The translations under genes and the position numbers were made by a program. A stretch of 64,000 nucleotides of DNA from Burkholderiaceae bacterium (GTDB lineage Bacteria > Pseudomonadota > Gammaproteobacteria > Burkholderiales > Burkholderiaceae_C). This document shows, piece by piece, positions 9,420-18,729 of this stretch. The stretch's first letter is position 1; every line of letters starts with the position of its first letter. The notes under the pieces were generated by a model. The model was not told the DNA's origin. It saw nothing but the letters and a program-made list of their open reading frames with translations, and ran no database searches. The stretch lies in contig JAEUOU010000015.1 in the NCBI GenBank assembly GCA_016790575.1, forward strand, positions 100,851 to 164,850, read 5' to 3'.

Positions 9420-10180
9420 GCAGGGTTCTCGATGTCGATGAAGCGGTGCGAGATTCCCAGCTGGCGGGCAGCCTCTGCCGCAATCGCCGGAGCCCCATAG
9501 CGCTCGGAGGCATGGTGGCCACAGGCAAGAAACGCAATGCCTGTCTCACGGGCCAGATGAGCCTGAGGTTCAGAGATCTCACCGGTGATGAACGCATCGG
9601 CCCCTGCGGCGATTGCTGATTCAAAATAGCCTTGCGCTCCACCGCTGCACCATGCCAACCGGCGAATGGGGCGTCCGTCACCTTCGACGCACACAACCTG
9701 TCGCCCAAGCGACGCGGTAACGGTTGACGCCAATTCGCGAGCATCCCGAAAAAAACCATGGCCGCTTCTTTCGCCAAGGAATCCCAGATCCTGATCGCCG
9801 AATCGGCTGTGAGCGTCCAACCCGAGCACACGTCCAAGCTGCGCATTGTTGCCCCATTCACCATGCCCATCCAATGGCAGGTGATAGGCAAACAGGTTGA
9901 CGTCATGGGCCAGAAGCAAGGCAAGTCGCCTTTTCATCCATCCGACAACGCGGCCGTCGTATCCGCGCCAGAAAAGCCCATGGTGCACGACAATGGCGTC
10001 GGCTTCCCATTCAATCGCCGCCTCGATCAGCGCCAGACTTGCCGTCACACCCGACACGAGGCGTGCAACCCGGGATTTGCCCTCGACCTGCAGGCCATTG
10101 GGCCCATAGTCCTTGAAACGGTCTGGTTGCAGCCAGTTGTCGAAGGTTGCAAGCAATGTGTTGCGTTCCGTATATCGCAT
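9416..10180 (-). CDS. NIF3/YbgI-family dinuclear metal protein
   Basis: A 254-residue member of the NIF3-like family (DUF34), often annotated as a Nif3 protein or GTP cyclohydrolase I type 2-like protein; its cellular role is not settled. Metal-site signatures are seen: VVHHGLFW, a later AYHLPLD, and near the C-terminus GHHASERYG. The SGGAQG and DAFITGEIS segments are also typical. I chose the ATG at 10180; an upstream start would intrude on the divergent protease gene. Coupled by ATGA to pdxA. Confidence 0.88.
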   Translation of the reverse strand: MRYTERNTLLATFDNWLQPDRFKDYGPNGLQVEGKSRVARLVSGVTASLALIEAAIEWEADAIVVHHGLFWRGYDGRVVGWMKRRLALLLAHDVNLFAYHLPLDGHGEWGNNAQLGRVLGLDAHSRFGDQDLGFLGERSGHGFFRDARELASTVTASLGRQVVCVEGDGRPIRRLAWCSGGAQGYFESAIAAGADAFITGEISEPQAHLARETGIAFLACGHHASERYGAPAIAAEAARQLGISHRFIDIENPA

Positions 10181-10246
10181 GGTGAGCTCTTCGAGTTTGG
10201 CGCGTTCAAATGTGAATTGTCGGTGGCTTTCAGGGACAATCGTGAC

Positions 10247-11395
10247 ATGAAGCGCGTCTGGATATTGTTCTCTCAAGCGGTAACCGTTGCCCTTGCAGTC
10301 TATTTTGTGGTGAGCACGCTGAAGCCAGCATGGGTAATGCAGCCAGCTGCCGGCACGATCGGTTCAGTGTCCATCCTTCAGGCGCCCGTACCTGCTCCTG
10401 TGCCCGCTGCGGACGGCACATTTCGCGCAGCGGCCAAGCGCGCTGCACCGGCTGTCGTCAGCATCAATACGAGCAAGGCCGCACGCACGGGGCCTCACGG
10501 CGCGGATCCATGGTTTCGGTTTTTTTTCGGCGATCAGGACAATCAGGCACAGGCAGGTCTGGGCAGCGGGGTAATCGTTAGCCCCAATGGATACATCCTC
10601 ACCAACAACCATGTGGTGGAAGGGGCCGATGAGATCGAGGTGGTCCTCAATGACAGCCGCACCGTCCGGGCCCGAATCGTTGGCACCGATCCTGATACCG
10701 ATCTCGCCCTACTGAAAATCGAACTCGAGCGCCTGCCGGTGATCGTGATTGGAAACTCCGACCAGTTGCAGGTCGGCGATCAGGTTCTCGCCATCGGTAA
10801 TCCTTTTGGCGTGGGCCAAACCGTCACAGGGGGAATCGTCAGTGCACTCGGACGAAGCCAACTGGGTATCAATACGTTCGAAAACTTCATTCAGACCGAT
10901 GCGGCCATCAATCCGGGCAACTCCGGCGGCGCGCTGGTCGACACCAGTGGCAACCTGATGGGCATCAACACCGCAATCTATTCGAGATCCGGAGGGAGCA
11001 TGGGGATCGGATTTGCCATTCCCGTGTCCACAGCCCGTATGGTTATGGACAGCATCATTCGTGACGGACAGGTTACACGAGGATGGATTGGAGTCGAACC
11101 CGCAGATCTTTCCGCCGAGGTCGCCGAGGCGTTCGGAGTGAAAGCAACTCAGGGGGTAATCATCACCGGCGTGATGCAAAATGGGCCAGCGGCAAAAGCC
11201 GGTCTGCGCCCAGGTGATGTCATCGAAGGGGTCGCCGGGCACCCGGTCACGAGCGTGGGCGAACTGCTGACCCGGGTGGCGGCGCTCAAACCCGGGGTTT
11301 CCGCTCGTTTTGACGTCGACCGGCGCGGGCAGAAAGTCGGCTTGGATATCGTCCCGGGGGTACGTCCCCGTCCACGCGAACAGCGGCAACGCTGA
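10247..11395 (+). CDS. Membrane-anchored Deg/HtrA-type serine protease (one PDZ domain)
   Basis: A periplasmic trypsin-fold protease of 382 residues. An N-terminal uncleaved helix (ILFSQAVTVALAVYFVVS) is followed by a Pro/Ala linker, the protease domain with His in NNHVVEG, Asp in DTDLALLK and Ser in NPGNSGGAL, and a single C-terminal PDZ domain (residues 280-370 or so). One PDZ plus an N-terminal anchor resembles DegS/AlgW, which cut anti-sigma factors, rather than DegP, which has two PDZ domains; the substrate here is unknown. The ATG at 10247 is preferred. Divergent from the NIF3 gene and convergent with tatC. Confidence 0.92.
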   Translation: MKRVWILFSQAVTVALAVYFVVSTLKPAWVMQPAAGTIGSVSILQAPVPAPVPAADGTFRAAAKRAAPAVVSINTSKAARTGPHGADPWFRFFFGDQDNQAQAGLGSGVIVSPNGYILTNNHVVEGADEIEVVLNDSRTVRARIVGTDPDTDLALLKIELERLPVIVIGNSDQLQVGDQVLAIGNPFGVGQTVTGGIVSALGRSQLGINTFENFIQTDAAINPGNSGGALVDTSGNLMGINTAIYSRSGGSMGIGFAIPVSTARMVMDSIIRDGQVTRGWIGVEPADLSAEVAEAFGVKATQGVIITGVMQNGPAAKAGLRPGDVIEGVAGHPVTSVGELLTRVAALKPGVSARFDVDRRGQKVGLDIVPGVRPRPREQRQR

Positions 11396-11484
11396 TCCAG
11401 CCACTGTGACTGCGCGTTCCCCAGCGTAGGCAACGATAGCATGGGTTTTCGGCTCCCCCCTCCCCAAAGTGCATGCCTGTCAGA

Positions 11485-12258
11485 TCAGGCGTGGGGTGGC
11501 GCTTGGGTGTGCTTGATGAACAGTTGAGCCGCCCAGATTCCGACTTCGTAGAGCAGACACATCGGAATGGCCAGGGCGAGTTGAGATACCACGTCCGGTG
11601 GCGTCACAATCGCCGCGATCACAAAAGCCAATACGATGAAATAGCCACGGAAATCGCGCAGCTTCTCCACCGTTACAAGCCCCATTCGAGCAAGGACGAC
11701 CACGGCGACCGGAACTTCAAAAGCAAGGCCAAAGGCGAGAAACATCGACAGCACAAAGCTCAGGTAAGCCTCGATATCCGGTGCGGCTGTGATGCTCTTG
11801 GGTGCAAAGCCCTGAATGAAGCTGAACACCTGTCCAAAGACCAGAAAATAACAAAAGGCCACGCCAACAAAAAACAGCAGCGTGCTGGAGATGACCAAGG
11901 GCATGACCAGCTTTTTCTCATGGGAATAAAGGCCCGGAGCCACAAAGGCCCAAACCTGGTAAAGAACAACGGGCAGTGCGATCAGAAACGCCGTCATCAG
12001 CAATATCTTCAACGGCACCATGAATGGCGAGATGACTGACGTGGCAATCATCGTCGCCCCTTTGGGCAGATGGGCGACCAGCGGTGCGGCAAGAATGTCG
12101 TAGAGTTGACCAGGGCCCGGATACAGTGCGAGCACAATGGCCACGAGGGCTACAGCGACCAAGGCTCGAATCAGACGGTCGCGTAACTCGACGAGATGCT
12201 GCACAAAGGGCTGTTCAGTCCCCGCCAGTTCGTCTTCAGGTTTGTTGTTTTCGGCCAT
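11485..12258 (-). CDS. tatC: Sec-independent protein translocase TatC
   Basis: TatC forms the twin-arginine signal receptor with TatB. At 257 residues with six predicted membrane helices it has the usual size. The N-terminal FVQHLVELRDRLIRAL segment contains the conserved HLxELRxR signature, and the conserved cytoplasmic Glu (FEVPVAVVVLARMG) is present. It is the last of tatABC on this strand. Likely clients in this window are the Rieske protein and MsrP, both with twin-arginine signals. Confidence 0.97.
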   Translation of the reverse strand: MAENNKPEDELAGTEQPFVQHLVELRDRLIRALVAVALVAIVLALYPGPGQLYDILAAPLVAHLPKGATMIATSVISPFMVPLKILLMTAFLIALPVVLYQVWAFVAPGLYSHEKKLVMPLVISSTLLFFVGVAFCYFLVFGQVFSFIQGFAPKSITAAPDIEAYLSFVLSMFLAFGLAFEVPVAVVVLARMGLVTVEKLRDFRGYFIVLAFVIAAIVTPPDVVSQLALAIPMCLLYEVGIWAAQLFIKHTQAPPHA

Positions 12259-12346
12259 GGACCAGATTGTGCGTTGCGAAGTCGCGGGCGTCGAACGGCA
12301 CTATCAGGGCCGCCCGGTTCGCCCACGCGCATCGCGCGTGGGGCAT

Positions 12347-12814
12347 TCAGTTGATTTTTTTGGGCCGATAGCGCGCCACCCGGGCTGCTCCGGACTGCGC
12401 TTTGGTTCGAATTCCGTTGCGCGATTTGTACCATTGAGGGGTCGATCCGCGTTTCAGACGCCATTTCTTTCCGGGGTTGCGATAGCTCGGCGCCGCTGGC
12501 TCCCAGGATGAGGACGTGGTCGATGACTCCAGCCCCGCCGTCGTCTCCGACCACTGCTTTTCGAAATCAGTCGATGCGTTGTGGACCGTCTGCTCCACGT
12601 CACGCGCAGCGCCTTCCACAGACTCCTTCATTTTGCGAAGCTCGTCGAGTTCCATCGACCGGTTGACCTCTGCCTTGACGTCCGCGACATAGCGCTGCGC
12701 CTTTCCGAGCAAGGTACCAATGGTCCGCGCGACTTTGGGTAGCTTTTCCGGACCGATGACGACCAGCGCGACAGCGCCGATCAGCACCATCTTCGACAAG
12801 CCGAGATCAATCAC
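12347..12814 (-). CDS. tatB: Sec-independent protein translocase TatB
   Basis: TatB partners TatC in recognising twin-arginine signals. The short N-terminal membrane helix, the GPEKLP hinge ([14 protein letters not shown]) and the following amphipathic helix define the family. The 155-residue length with a Ser/Lys/Arg-rich tail is normal; the C-terminal third is low complexity and basic and is poorly conserved in relatives. tatA lies upstream and tatC downstream, about 88 bases away. Confidence 0.95.
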   Translation of the reverse strand: MIDLGLSKMVLIGAVALVVIGPEKLPKVARTIGTLLGKAQRYVADVKAEVNRSMELDELRKMKESVEGAARDVEQTVHNASTDFEKQWSETTAGLESSTTSSSWEPAAPSYRNPGKKWRLKRGSTPQWYKSRNGIRTKAQSGAARVARYRPKKIN

Positions 12815-12845
12815 AGTAGGTCAACCCGCTGCGGGCCCAAACGGT

Positions 12846-13088
12846 TCAAAGCTTGGTCTTGGCTTCGACGTCGATTGTGGTCTTTTCCGACGTTGCGGCG
12901 TTGGCCACTTGTCCAGCCGGTGCCGCAGCGGTCTTGTCGTCCGTCGTTGTGCCGTCCTTCATCCCGTCCTTGAAGCCCTTCACTGCACCTCCGAGGTCGG
13001 ATCCGATGTTTTTCAGCTTCTTGGTGCCGAACACCATGACCACAATCAGCAGCACGATCAACCAGTGCCAGATGGAAAAAGTACCCAT
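12846..13088 (-). CDS. tatA: Sec-independent protein translocase TatA
   Basis: TatA oligomers form the size-adjustable Tat pore. The 80-residue protein starts [20 protein letters not shown], one membrane helix, then the FGTKKL hinge, an amphipathic helix ([17 protein letters not shown]) and a polar tail. AGGAG precedes the ATG with good spacing. First gene of tatABC; the HIT gene ends about 70 bases upstream. Confidence 0.97.
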   Translation of the reverse strand: MGTFSIWHWLIVLLIVVMVFGTKKLKNIGSDLGGAVKGFKDGMKDGTTTDDKTAAAPAGQVANAATSEKTTIDVEAKTKL

Positions 13089-13157
13089 GGATAACTCCTA
13101 ACGAATGTTCTCGATTCTAGTCGGGTGCCGTGAAAGCCCCCCGTCGGTCAGGGGCGT

Positions 13158-13514
13158 TCAGCCACGCACCCAGGGGCGGGGCCCCCCCATGACATGGACG
13201 TGGAGGTGATGCACCTCCTGGCCACCTTCTACCCCGGTATTGGCAACGATGCGGAAACCGCCGTCAGGATAAGCGCGACAACCTTGTTCGAGTGCCAGTC
13301 TGGGTGCCAGAAGCATCATCTTGCCCATAAGACGCTCATGCTCCGGACCCAACTGGGCCATGGAGGGAATATGTAACTTGGGCACCATGAGGAAATGGAC
13401 TGGTGCCCACGGCTTGATGTCATGAAAAGCGAAGATGTCGTCATCTTCGAACACCTTCCTCGACGGTATCTGGCCGGCAATGATCTTGCAAAAAAGGCAG
13501 TTTGGGTCGTGCAT
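13158..13514 (-). CDS. HIT-family (histidine triad) nucleotide-binding protein
   Basis: A 118-residue HinT-like protein, probably a purine nucleoside phosphoramidase. The N-terminal CLFCKIIAG and DIKPWAPVHFL segments and the catalytic HLHVHVMGG triad near the C-terminus are intact. It sits between the histidine genes and tatABC, a conserved place for it in Burkholderiales; no direct link to histidine synthesis is established. A weak GC hairpin follows the stop with only three T residues, so I do not call a terminator. Confidence 0.94.
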   Translation of the reverse strand: MHDPNCLFCKIIAGQIPSRKVFEDDDIFAFHDIKPWAPVHFLMVPKLHIPSMAQLGPEHERLMGKMMLLAPRLALEQGCRAYPDGGFRIVANTGVEGGQEVHHLHVHVMGGPRPWVRG

Positions 13515-13548
13515 GGAATCTCCAGGAATGGGCGGCGACCCACAGGGG

Positions 13549-13914
13549 TCATCCGTGGCCTACCGCCTGATCTTTGTTCATCGCCACCATGCCACGAACA
13601 ATCCGATACAGGAACCACAGCGAAATGAGGGCCCAGGCAAGCGCGCCGGGCAAATACAACAACAGAAAGAGGGGTGCCGTGAGCACATACAACAGGCCGG
13701 CCCACAGGACCGAACGAATCCGCCATCGGAAATGACTCTCCTGCCAACTGCCCAGAGCGTCGGATTTTTTCACCAGGTCAATGATCAGCGCCACCAGCAA
13801 CAGGCCGGCACCGACCTGGGCACCCGGCACCACCGCGGCCACCGCCACGATCAGGTGCAGCAGGTAACTGATCCAGCCGACCGTTTTCAGGGAATCCTGC
13901 GCTTCGGTATTCAT
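13549..13914 (-). CDS. Small membrane protein, DUF4870-like
   Basis: A 121-residue protein with about three hydrophobic helices (residues 12-32, 33-48 and 70-100) separated by a basic stretch with ESHFRWRIR, which resembles DUF4870/Tic20-like membrane proteins. No catalytic motif is visible and I assign no function. Its ATG overlaps the hisE stop by ATGA, so it is translated with the histidine operon. Whether the coupling matters for histidine synthesis or is only an operon passenger cannot be told from sequence. Confidence 0.78.
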   Translation of the reverse strand: MNTEAQDSLKTVGWISYLLHLIVAVAAVVPGAQVGAGLLLVALIIDLVKKSDALGSWQESHFRWRIRSVLWAGLLYVLTAPLFLLLYLPGALAWALISLWFLYRIVRGMVAMNKDQAVGHG

Positions 13915-14279
13915 TCGCCGGCTCCTTCGCGCGCCTGCGCCTTGCGCAGCGCCTTTTCCTCGATGCCACTGGTGCCTTCCCGGCGCTCCAGCTCGGCGAC
14001 CACATCCGCCGGCGTCAGCCCGTAATGGGCCAGCGCGATCATCGAGTGGAACCAGAGGTCCGCCACTTCATAGACGATCTTCGCGCGGTCCGCGCCGTGG
14101 TCGGCGTCCTTGGCCGCCATCACAACCTCGGTGGCTTCCTCGCCAATTTTCTTCAGGAAGGCGTCCGGCCCTTTGTGCAGCAGGCGTGCAACATAGCTGG
14201 CCGACGGGTCGCCGCCGTTCGCGGGCTTGCGGCTTTCGATCACGGCCGCCAGGCGTGCCAGGGAATCGTTGGAGGACAT
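13911..14279 (-). CDS. hisE: Phosphoribosyl-ATP pyrophosphatase
   Basis: HisE hydrolyses phosphoribosyl-ATP to phosphoribosyl-AMP, the second histidine step. The 122-residue MazG-like protein has the [16 protein letters not shown] motif with metal-binding Glu residues and the EVADLWFH segment. HisE and HisI are separate genes here, unlike the fused HisIE of enterics. hisI ends four bases before its start. Confidence 0.96.
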   Translation of the reverse strand: MSSNDSLARLAAVIESRKPANGGDPSASYVARLLHKGPDAFLKKIGEEATEVVMAAKDADHGADRAKIVYEVADLWFHSMIALAHYGLTPADVVAELERREGTSGIEEKALRKAQAREGAGE

Positions 14280-14283
14280 GGAC

Positions 14284-14673
14284 TTATCTGTAGATGGTTT
14301 CCGGGTCTTTCAAGACCGGTTCGACAACATGCCAGGCCCCATTGTCGTAGCGCTGGAAGAAACAGCTGTGACGGCCGGTGTGGCAGGCGATGCCGGGTTC
14401 GTGCCCCTGCTGGGTTACCTTGAGCAGGATCACGTCGTTGTCGCAGTCGAGGCGGATGTCGTGCACCGTCTGCACATGGCCGGACTCTTCGCCTTTGAAC
14501 CAGAGCTTGCCGCGGGATCGGCTGAAGTACACCGCCCGCCCCAGTTCCGCCGTTTGCTGCAGGGCTTCGCGGTTCATCCAGGCAAACATCAGCACGTCGC
14601 CCGTGGCGACTTCCTGTGCAATCACCGGGACCAGCCCCTGGGCGTCCCATTTCACGTTGTCGAGCCAGTTCAT
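14284..14673 (-). CDS. hisI: Phosphoribosyl-AMP cyclohydrolase
   Basis: HisI opens the adenine ring of phosphoribosyl-AMP, a zinc-dependent step. The 129-residue protein contains [22 protein letters not shown] with metal-binding Asp and Cys, and the C-terminal [10 protein letters not shown] with two further Cys ligands. I chose the ATG at 14673, giving [10 protein letters not shown], as in relatives; a GTG at 14703 lies inside an intergenic repeat. hisF is upstream. Confidence 0.96.
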   Translation of the reverse strand: MNWLDNVKWDAQGLVPVIAQEVATGDVLMFAWMNREALQQTAELGRAVYFSRSRGKLWFKGEESGHVQTVHDIRLDCDNDVILLKVTQQGHEPGIACHTGRHSCFFQRYDNGAWHVVEPVLKDPETIYR

Positions 14674-14707
14674 GGAGAGATTGTCGGCGATCCGGTCAGG
14701 CACTCAG

Positions 14708-14764
14708 TTTTGATAGCAGACAATGACCGTTTGACGATGGGAAACGGCCAATATCGCTCAGAAA
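14708..14764 (+). repeat. Intergenic repeat family, copy A
   Basis: A degenerate element of about 55 bases filling the hisF-hisI gap. It shares the pattern ATAGCA-ACAATGACCG, then TGACG-TGG, then CGGCCA and a final CTCAGAAA with the copy at 16996-17051, and more loosely with those at 53048 and 59969. Here GACCGTTT (14725-14732) and AAACGGCC (14742-14749) form a hairpin with one mismatch. Its end supplies the hisF stop codon. Confidence 0.6.
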
Positions 14765-15537
14765 CGGACTGGAATACCCCGTTCCGCCATGCGCGCCTTG
14801 GCCTGGGCCACCGTGTATTCGCCATAGTGAAAGATGCTGGCTGCCAGCACCGCGTCCGCGCCGCCCAGCCGGATGCCATCGGCCAGGTGGTCCAGGTTGC
14901 CGACGCCGCCGGAGGCAATCACCGGCACGTCCACCGCGTCGCTGACGGCGCGGGTCAGGTCCAGGTCAAAGCCGGCCTTGGTGCCGTCGCGGTCCATGCT
15001 GGTCAGCAGGATTTCGCCGGCGCCATGCTCCGCCATCTGACGCGCCCAGGCGACGGCGTCGAGGCCGGTGTTCTTGCGCCCGCCGTGGCTGTAGACATCC
15101 CAGCCTTCGCCGCGGTCCAGCAGATCTGTGCCAAAGCGCCGCTTGGCGTCGATCGCGACCACGATGCACTGCGCGCCGTACTTGGCCGACGCATCGCGGA
15201 TGACCTGCGGGTTGGCGATGGCTGCCGAATTGAAGCTGGTCTTGTCGGCACCGGCGTTCAGCAGGCGGCGCACATCATCCACGGTGCGCACCCCGCCACC
15301 CACCGTGAGCGGAATGAACACCTGGCTGGCCACCGCCTCGATGATGTGCAGGATCAGGTCGCGCCCGTCGCTGGTGGCCGTGATGTCCAGGAACGTGAGT
15401 TCGTCGGCACCCTGTTCGTTATAACGGGCGGCAATTTCAACCGGGTCGCCCGCGTCGCGCAGTTCGACGAAGTTGACGCCCTTGACCACGCGGCCACCGG
15501 TCACGTCCAGGCAGGGGATGATGCGTTTGGCCAGCAT
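14758..15537 (-). CDS. hisF: Imidazole glycerol phosphate synthase, cyclase subunit
   Basis: HisF uses ammonia from HisH to make imidazole glycerol phosphate and AICAR. The 259-residue (beta/alpha)8 barrel starts [20 protein letters not shown], with catalytic Asp in CLDV and the second catalytic Asp in [11 protein letters not shown]. Phosphate-binding loops IASGGVGN and [13 protein letters not shown] are present. Its start overlaps the hisA stop by one base. Confidence 0.98.
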   Translation of the reverse strand: MLAKRIIPCLDVTGGRVVKGVNFVELRDAGDPVEIAARYNEQGADELTFLDITATSDGRDLILHIIEAVASQVFIPLTVGGGVRTVDDVRRLLNAGADKTSFNSAAIANPQVIRDASAKYGAQCIVVAIDAKRRFGTDLLDRGEGWDVYSHGGRKNTGLDAVAWARQMAEHGAGEILLTSMDRDGTKAGFDLDLTRAVSDAVDVPVIASGGVGNLDHLADGIRLGGADAVLAASIFHYGEYTVAQAKARMAERGIPVRF

Positions 15538-16277
15538 CAGGCACCCAGCTCGTCGGCACGGGTCTGTGCCGCGGCAAAGTCCAGATCACCCGAGTAGATG
15601 GCCCGGCCGCAGATGACACCCTCGACGCCCTCGTCTTCGACGGCGCACAGGGCTTCGATGTCGGCCATGTTGGACAGCCCCCCCGACGCAATGACGGGAA
15701 TCGTCAGGGCCTGGGCCAGCTTGACGGTGGCCTCGATGTTGATGCCCGACAGCATGCCGTCACGGCCGATGTCGGTGTAGATGATGGATTCGACGCCCCA
15801 GTCTTCGAATTTCCTGGCCAGGTCGACCACTTCATGGCCGGTCAGCTTGCTCCAGCCGTCGGTGGCCACCTTGCCGTCCTTGGCATCGAGGCCGACGATG
15901 ATGTGCCCGCCGAAGGCGGTGCAGGCGTCTTTCAGAAAACCGGGGTTCTTGACGGCCGCCGTGCCGATGATCACGTAGCGCAGGCCGCTGTCGATGTACT
16001 TTTCGATGGTGTCCAGATCCCGGATACCACCGCCGAGTTGCACCGGAATGTCTGCGCCCACCTCTTTCAGGATGGACCGGATGGCGGTGAAATTCTGTGG
16101 CTTGCCCGCAAACGCGCCGTTCAGATCCACCAGGTGCAGACGGCGGGCCCCTTTGTCGAGCCAGTTGCGGGCCATGGCGGCAGGGTCTTCGCCGAAGGTG
16201 GTGGCCTGGTCCATGTCGCCCTGCTTGAGGCGCACGCAGTGGCCGTCCTTGAGATCGATCGCGGGAATAAGAAGCAT
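15537..16277 (-). CDS. hisA: ProFAR isomerase
   Basis: HisA is the (beta/alpha)8-barrel isomerase that converts ProFAR to PRFAR. The 246-residue protein begins [17 protein letters not shown] with the catalytic Asp, and has the second catalytic Asp in [10 protein letters not shown]. Both phosphate-binding halves (LGGGIRDL and IASGGLSN) are seen. There is no good Shine-Dalgarno sequence; a repeat element lies directly upstream. Confidence 0.97.
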   Translation of the reverse strand: MLLIPAIDLKDGHCVRLKQGDMDQATTFGEDPAAMARNWLDKGARRLHLVDLNGAFAGKPQNFTAIRSILKEVGADIPVQLGGGIRDLDTIEKYIDSGLRYVIIGTAAVKNPGFLKDACTAFGGHIIVGLDAKDGKVATDGWSKLTGHEVVDLARKFEDWGVESIIYTDIGRDGMLSGINIEATVKLAQALTIPVIASGGLSNMADIEALCAVEDEGVEGVICGRAIYSGDLDFAAAQTRADELGA

Positions 16278-16280
16278 GAT

Positions 16281-16321
16281 GGGTTCGGGGAAAAGGGCTT
16301 CGACTGGCTCAGCCCGAACGG
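16281..16321. repeat. Interspersed palindromic element between hisA and hisH
   Basis: GTTCGGG (16283-16289) and CCCGAAC (16313-16319) form a perfect inverted repeat, with an inner GGGCT/AGCCC hairpin (16295-16299, 16311-16315). The core TTCGACTGGCTCAGCCCGAA resembles an element I remember as common between genes in Comamonadaceae. It sits in the 54-base hisA-hisH gap. Confidence 0.5.
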
Positions 16322-16331
16322 AATAGGAAGA

Positions 16332-17000
16332 TCAGGGATTCCAGTGCAGGAAGTTGCGGTACAGCGCCAGACCCTGCTCGGCACTTTTTTCCGGATGGAA
16401 CTGGGTGGCGAAAATATTATCCCGCGCGACGGCGGCGGTAAAGCGCCCGCCATAGTCGGCTTCGCCGGCGGTGTGGCGTGTTTCCGACGGACGTGCGTAG
16501 AAGCTGTGCACAAAATAAAACCAGCTGCCGTCGGGCACCGATCCCCAGACCGGGTGCCGCCCCTGACCGTGGTCCCTCTGGAACACCTGGTTCCAGCCCA
16601 TCTGCGGCACCTTGTAGCGGCTGCCGTCAGGCTGCGTGCGGCCGGCCAGGTCAAACTTGCGGACCTCGCCACCGATCAGGCCAAGACCTGGCGTGTCGCC
16701 CTCGGCGCTGTGATCCAGCAACATCTGCATGCCGACACAGACGCCGAACAGCGGCTTGTTGGCAGCCGCCTGCAGCACCGCCTCCTGCAGGCCGGACGCG
16801 CGCAGTTCGCGCATGCAGTCGGGCATGGCGCCCTGCCCCGGCAGCACCACGCGCTGTGCGGCGTACACCGCCTCGGGGTCGGCGGTCACGACCACCTGCC
16901 AGCCGCTGCCCTGCGCCGCATGGATCACGGCCTGCGCGACGGAGCGCAGGTTGCCCATGCCGTAATCGACCACCGCCACGGTTTTTACTTCGTTATTCAT
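16332..17000 (-). CDS. hisH: Imidazole glycerol phosphate synthase, glutamine amidotransferase subunit
   Basis: HisH hydrolyses glutamine and channels ammonia to HisF. The 222-residue class I amidotransferase has the [10 protein letters not shown] start, the nucleophile in [10 protein letters not shown] and the His/Glu pair in [10 protein letters not shown] chose the ATG at 17000 ([14 protein letters not shown]); this ATG lies at the edge of a repeat copy. hisB is upstream and hisA downstream. Confidence 0.97.
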   Translation of the reverse strand: MNNEVKTVAVVDYGMGNLRSVAQAVIHAAQGSGWQVVVTADPEAVYAAQRVVLPGQGAMPDCMRELRASGLQEAVLQAAANKPLFGVCVGMQMLLDHSAEGDTPGLGLIGGEVRKFDLAGRTQPDGSRYKVPQMGWNQVFQRDHGQGRHPVWGSVPDGSWFYFVHSFYARPSETRHTAGEADYGGRFTAAVARDNIFATQFHPEKSAEQGLALYRNFLHWNP

Positions 17001-17051
17001 AGCAAACAATGACCGGATGACGCTGGTTCCGTGCCATTTTCAATCAGAAAA
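16996..17051 (+). repeat. Intergenic repeat family, copy B
   Basis: This copy fills the hisB-hisH gap. It aligns with copy A over ATAGCA-ACAATGACCG, TGACG-TGG and ATCAGAAA, with substitutions between. Possible pairing of CGGA with TCCG is weaker than in copy A. It includes the hisH start codon at one edge and ends just before the hisB stop. Confidence 0.55.
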
Positions 17052-17053
17052 GC

Positions 17054-17647
17054 TCAAAGCGAGCCTTTGGTGGACGGAATCTGGCCTGCCGTGCGAGGGT
17101 CGAGCTCCAGTGCGGCCCGCAAGGCCCGTGCAAAGGCCTTGAACACCGTCTCGGCCTGGTGGTGGGCATTGACGCCACGCAGGTTGTCGATGTGCAGGGT
17201 CACGCCGGCGTGGTTGACAAAGCCCTGGAAAAACTCATGGGTCAACTGGGTGTCGAAGCCGCCCACCATGCCGCTGGTGAACGGAATGTTCAGCACCAGC
17301 CCTGGTCTCCCGGAAAAATCGATCACGACACGGGACAGCGCCTCGTCCAGCGGCACATAGGCATGGCCATAGCGACGGATGCCCTTCTTGTCGCCCACCG
17401 CCTGCGCCACGGCCTGGCCCAGGGTGATGCCCACGTCTTCCACGGTGTGGTGGCCGTCGATGTGCAGGTCGCCCTGGCACTGGATGTCCAGGTCGATCAG
17501 CCCGTGGCGTGCGATCTGGTCCAGCATGTGGTCAAAAAAACCGATGCCGGTGGAGAGGCGGGACTGGCCGCTGCCGTCCAGGTTCAGGCGGACGGTGATG
17601 GCGGTTTCGGCGGTCTTGCGGGAGACGTCGGCGGTGCGTGCGGTCAT
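17054..17647 (-). CDS. hisB: Imidazoleglycerol-phosphate dehydratase
   Basis: This is the monofunctional dehydratase (197 residues), without the N-terminal histidinol-phosphatase domain found in enteric HisB. Metal-binding signatures are [25 protein letters not shown] and the C-terminal [11 protein letters not shown]. Its start overlaps the hisC stop by ATGA. The histidinol-phosphate phosphatase must be encoded elsewhere; I see no candidate in this window. Confidence 0.97.
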   Translation of the reverse strand: MTARTADVSRKTAETAITVRLNLDGSGQSRLSTGIGFFDHMLDQIARHGLIDLDIQCQGDLHIDGHHTVEDVGITLGQAVAQAVGDKKGIRRYGHAYVPLDEALSRVVIDFSGRPGLVLNIPFTSGMVGGFDTQLTHEFFQGFVNHAGVTLHIDNLRGVNAHHQAETVFKAFARALRAALELDPRTAGQIPSTKGSL

Positions 17648-18729
17648 AGGGCGGCTTTCAGCGCGGCCAGCAACTGGGCGTTCTCATCGGCGGTGCCGAC
17701 GGTCAGGCGCAGGCAGTTGGCCAGCAACGGGTGCATTTTAGAAACGTTCTTCACCAGCACCCCGCGCGCCTTGAGGCCGTCGAAGGCCCTCTGGGCGTCG
17801 GGCACCCGAACCAGGATCATGTTGGCGTCGCTCGGGAACGGGTGCACGCCCGGCAGCGCCGTCAGCCCCTCGGTCAGGGCGGCGCGCTGGGCGCGGATGT
17901 CGGCCGCCTGCCCGGCGAACACGTCGGCGTGCTCCAGCGCGAACAACGCGCATTCGTAGTTGAGGACACTCACGTTGTACGGCGGGCGCACCTTGTCGAT
18001 TTCGGCGATCAGCTCTTTCGGGCCCAGCATGTACCCGAGTCGAACGCCGGCCAGCCCGAATTTGGACAGCGTGCGCATCAGCAGCACATGGCTGTGGCGG
18101 GCGATCCGGTCGATGTAGCTGCGCGACGCAAAGGGCTGGTAGGCTTCGTCCATGACCACCAGGCCCCCGTGGGCGCCCTGGGCTTGCACGATCGCCTCGA
18201 TGGTTTCGTCGTCCCAGAGATTGGCGGTGGGGTTGTTCGGATAGGCCAGGTAAACGATGGAAGGACGGTGGTTCGCCATCGCGTCCAGCATGGCCGCGCG
18301 GTCGAGCTCAAAGTCTGCCGTCAGCGGCACCCCGTGAAAGGCCAGCCCCTGCAACTGCGCACTCATGGCATACATCACAAAACCAGGCAGCGGCGCCAGG
18401 ATCGATGCGCCCGGCACGTCGCACGCCATCGCGAGCAGCGAAATCAGCTCGTCCGAACCGTTGCCCAGCATCAGGTCGAAGCCTTCCGGCAGGCCTGCAT
18501 GCCGCGCCAGCGCGTCGCGCAGGTCGTTGACCCGCCCGTCCGGGTAGCGGTTCAGGGCCAACGAGCCCAGGCGGTGGCCCAGCGCCTGCTGCAACTCGGG
18601 CGGCAGGCGGTGCGGGTTCTCCATCGCATCGAGCTTGACCATGCCGGCCGATTCCTGGACCGCATAGGCGTGCATGCCCAGCACGTCATGGCGGATGCGT
18701 TTCAGAAGCTGGGGACTGACGGCGCTCAT
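17644..18729 (-). CDS. hisC: Histidinol-phosphate aminotransferase
   Basis: A PLP-dependent fold-type I aminotransferase of 361 residues. It has the YPDGR start region, [10 protein letters not shown], the [11 protein letters not shown] loop, DEAYQPFA, and the PLP lysine in [10 protein letters not shown]. The frame stays open upstream into hisD, but [16 protein letters not shown] at 18729 matches family starts and overlaps the hisD stop by ATGA. Coupled at both ends. Confidence 0.97.
   Translation of the reverse strand: MSAVSPQLLKRIRHDVLGMHAYAVQESAGMVKLDAMENPHRLPPELQQALGHRLGSLALNRYPDGRVNDLRDALARHAGLPEGFDLMLGNGSDELISLLAMACDVPGASILAPLPGFVMYAMSAQLQGLAFHGVPLTADFELDRAAMLDAMANHRPSIVYLAYPNNPTANLWDDETIEAIVQAQGAHGGLVVMDEAYQPFASRSYIDRIARHSHVLLMRTLSKFGLAGVRLGYMLGPKELIAEIDKVRPPYNVSVLNYECALFALEHADVFAGQAADIRAQRAALTEGLTALPGVHPFPSDANMILVRVPDAQRAFDGLKARGVLVKNVSKMHPLLANCLRLTVGTADENAQLLAALKAAL

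Noticed and set aside
9758..10246. N-terminal extension of the Deg-type protease
   Set aside because: The upstream frame overlaps the NIF3 gene on the other strand; a start at 10247 gives the expected membrane anchor.
13089..13157. Terminator between the HIT gene and tatA
   Set aside because: A GCCCC/GGGGC hairpin exists but is followed by only three T residues.
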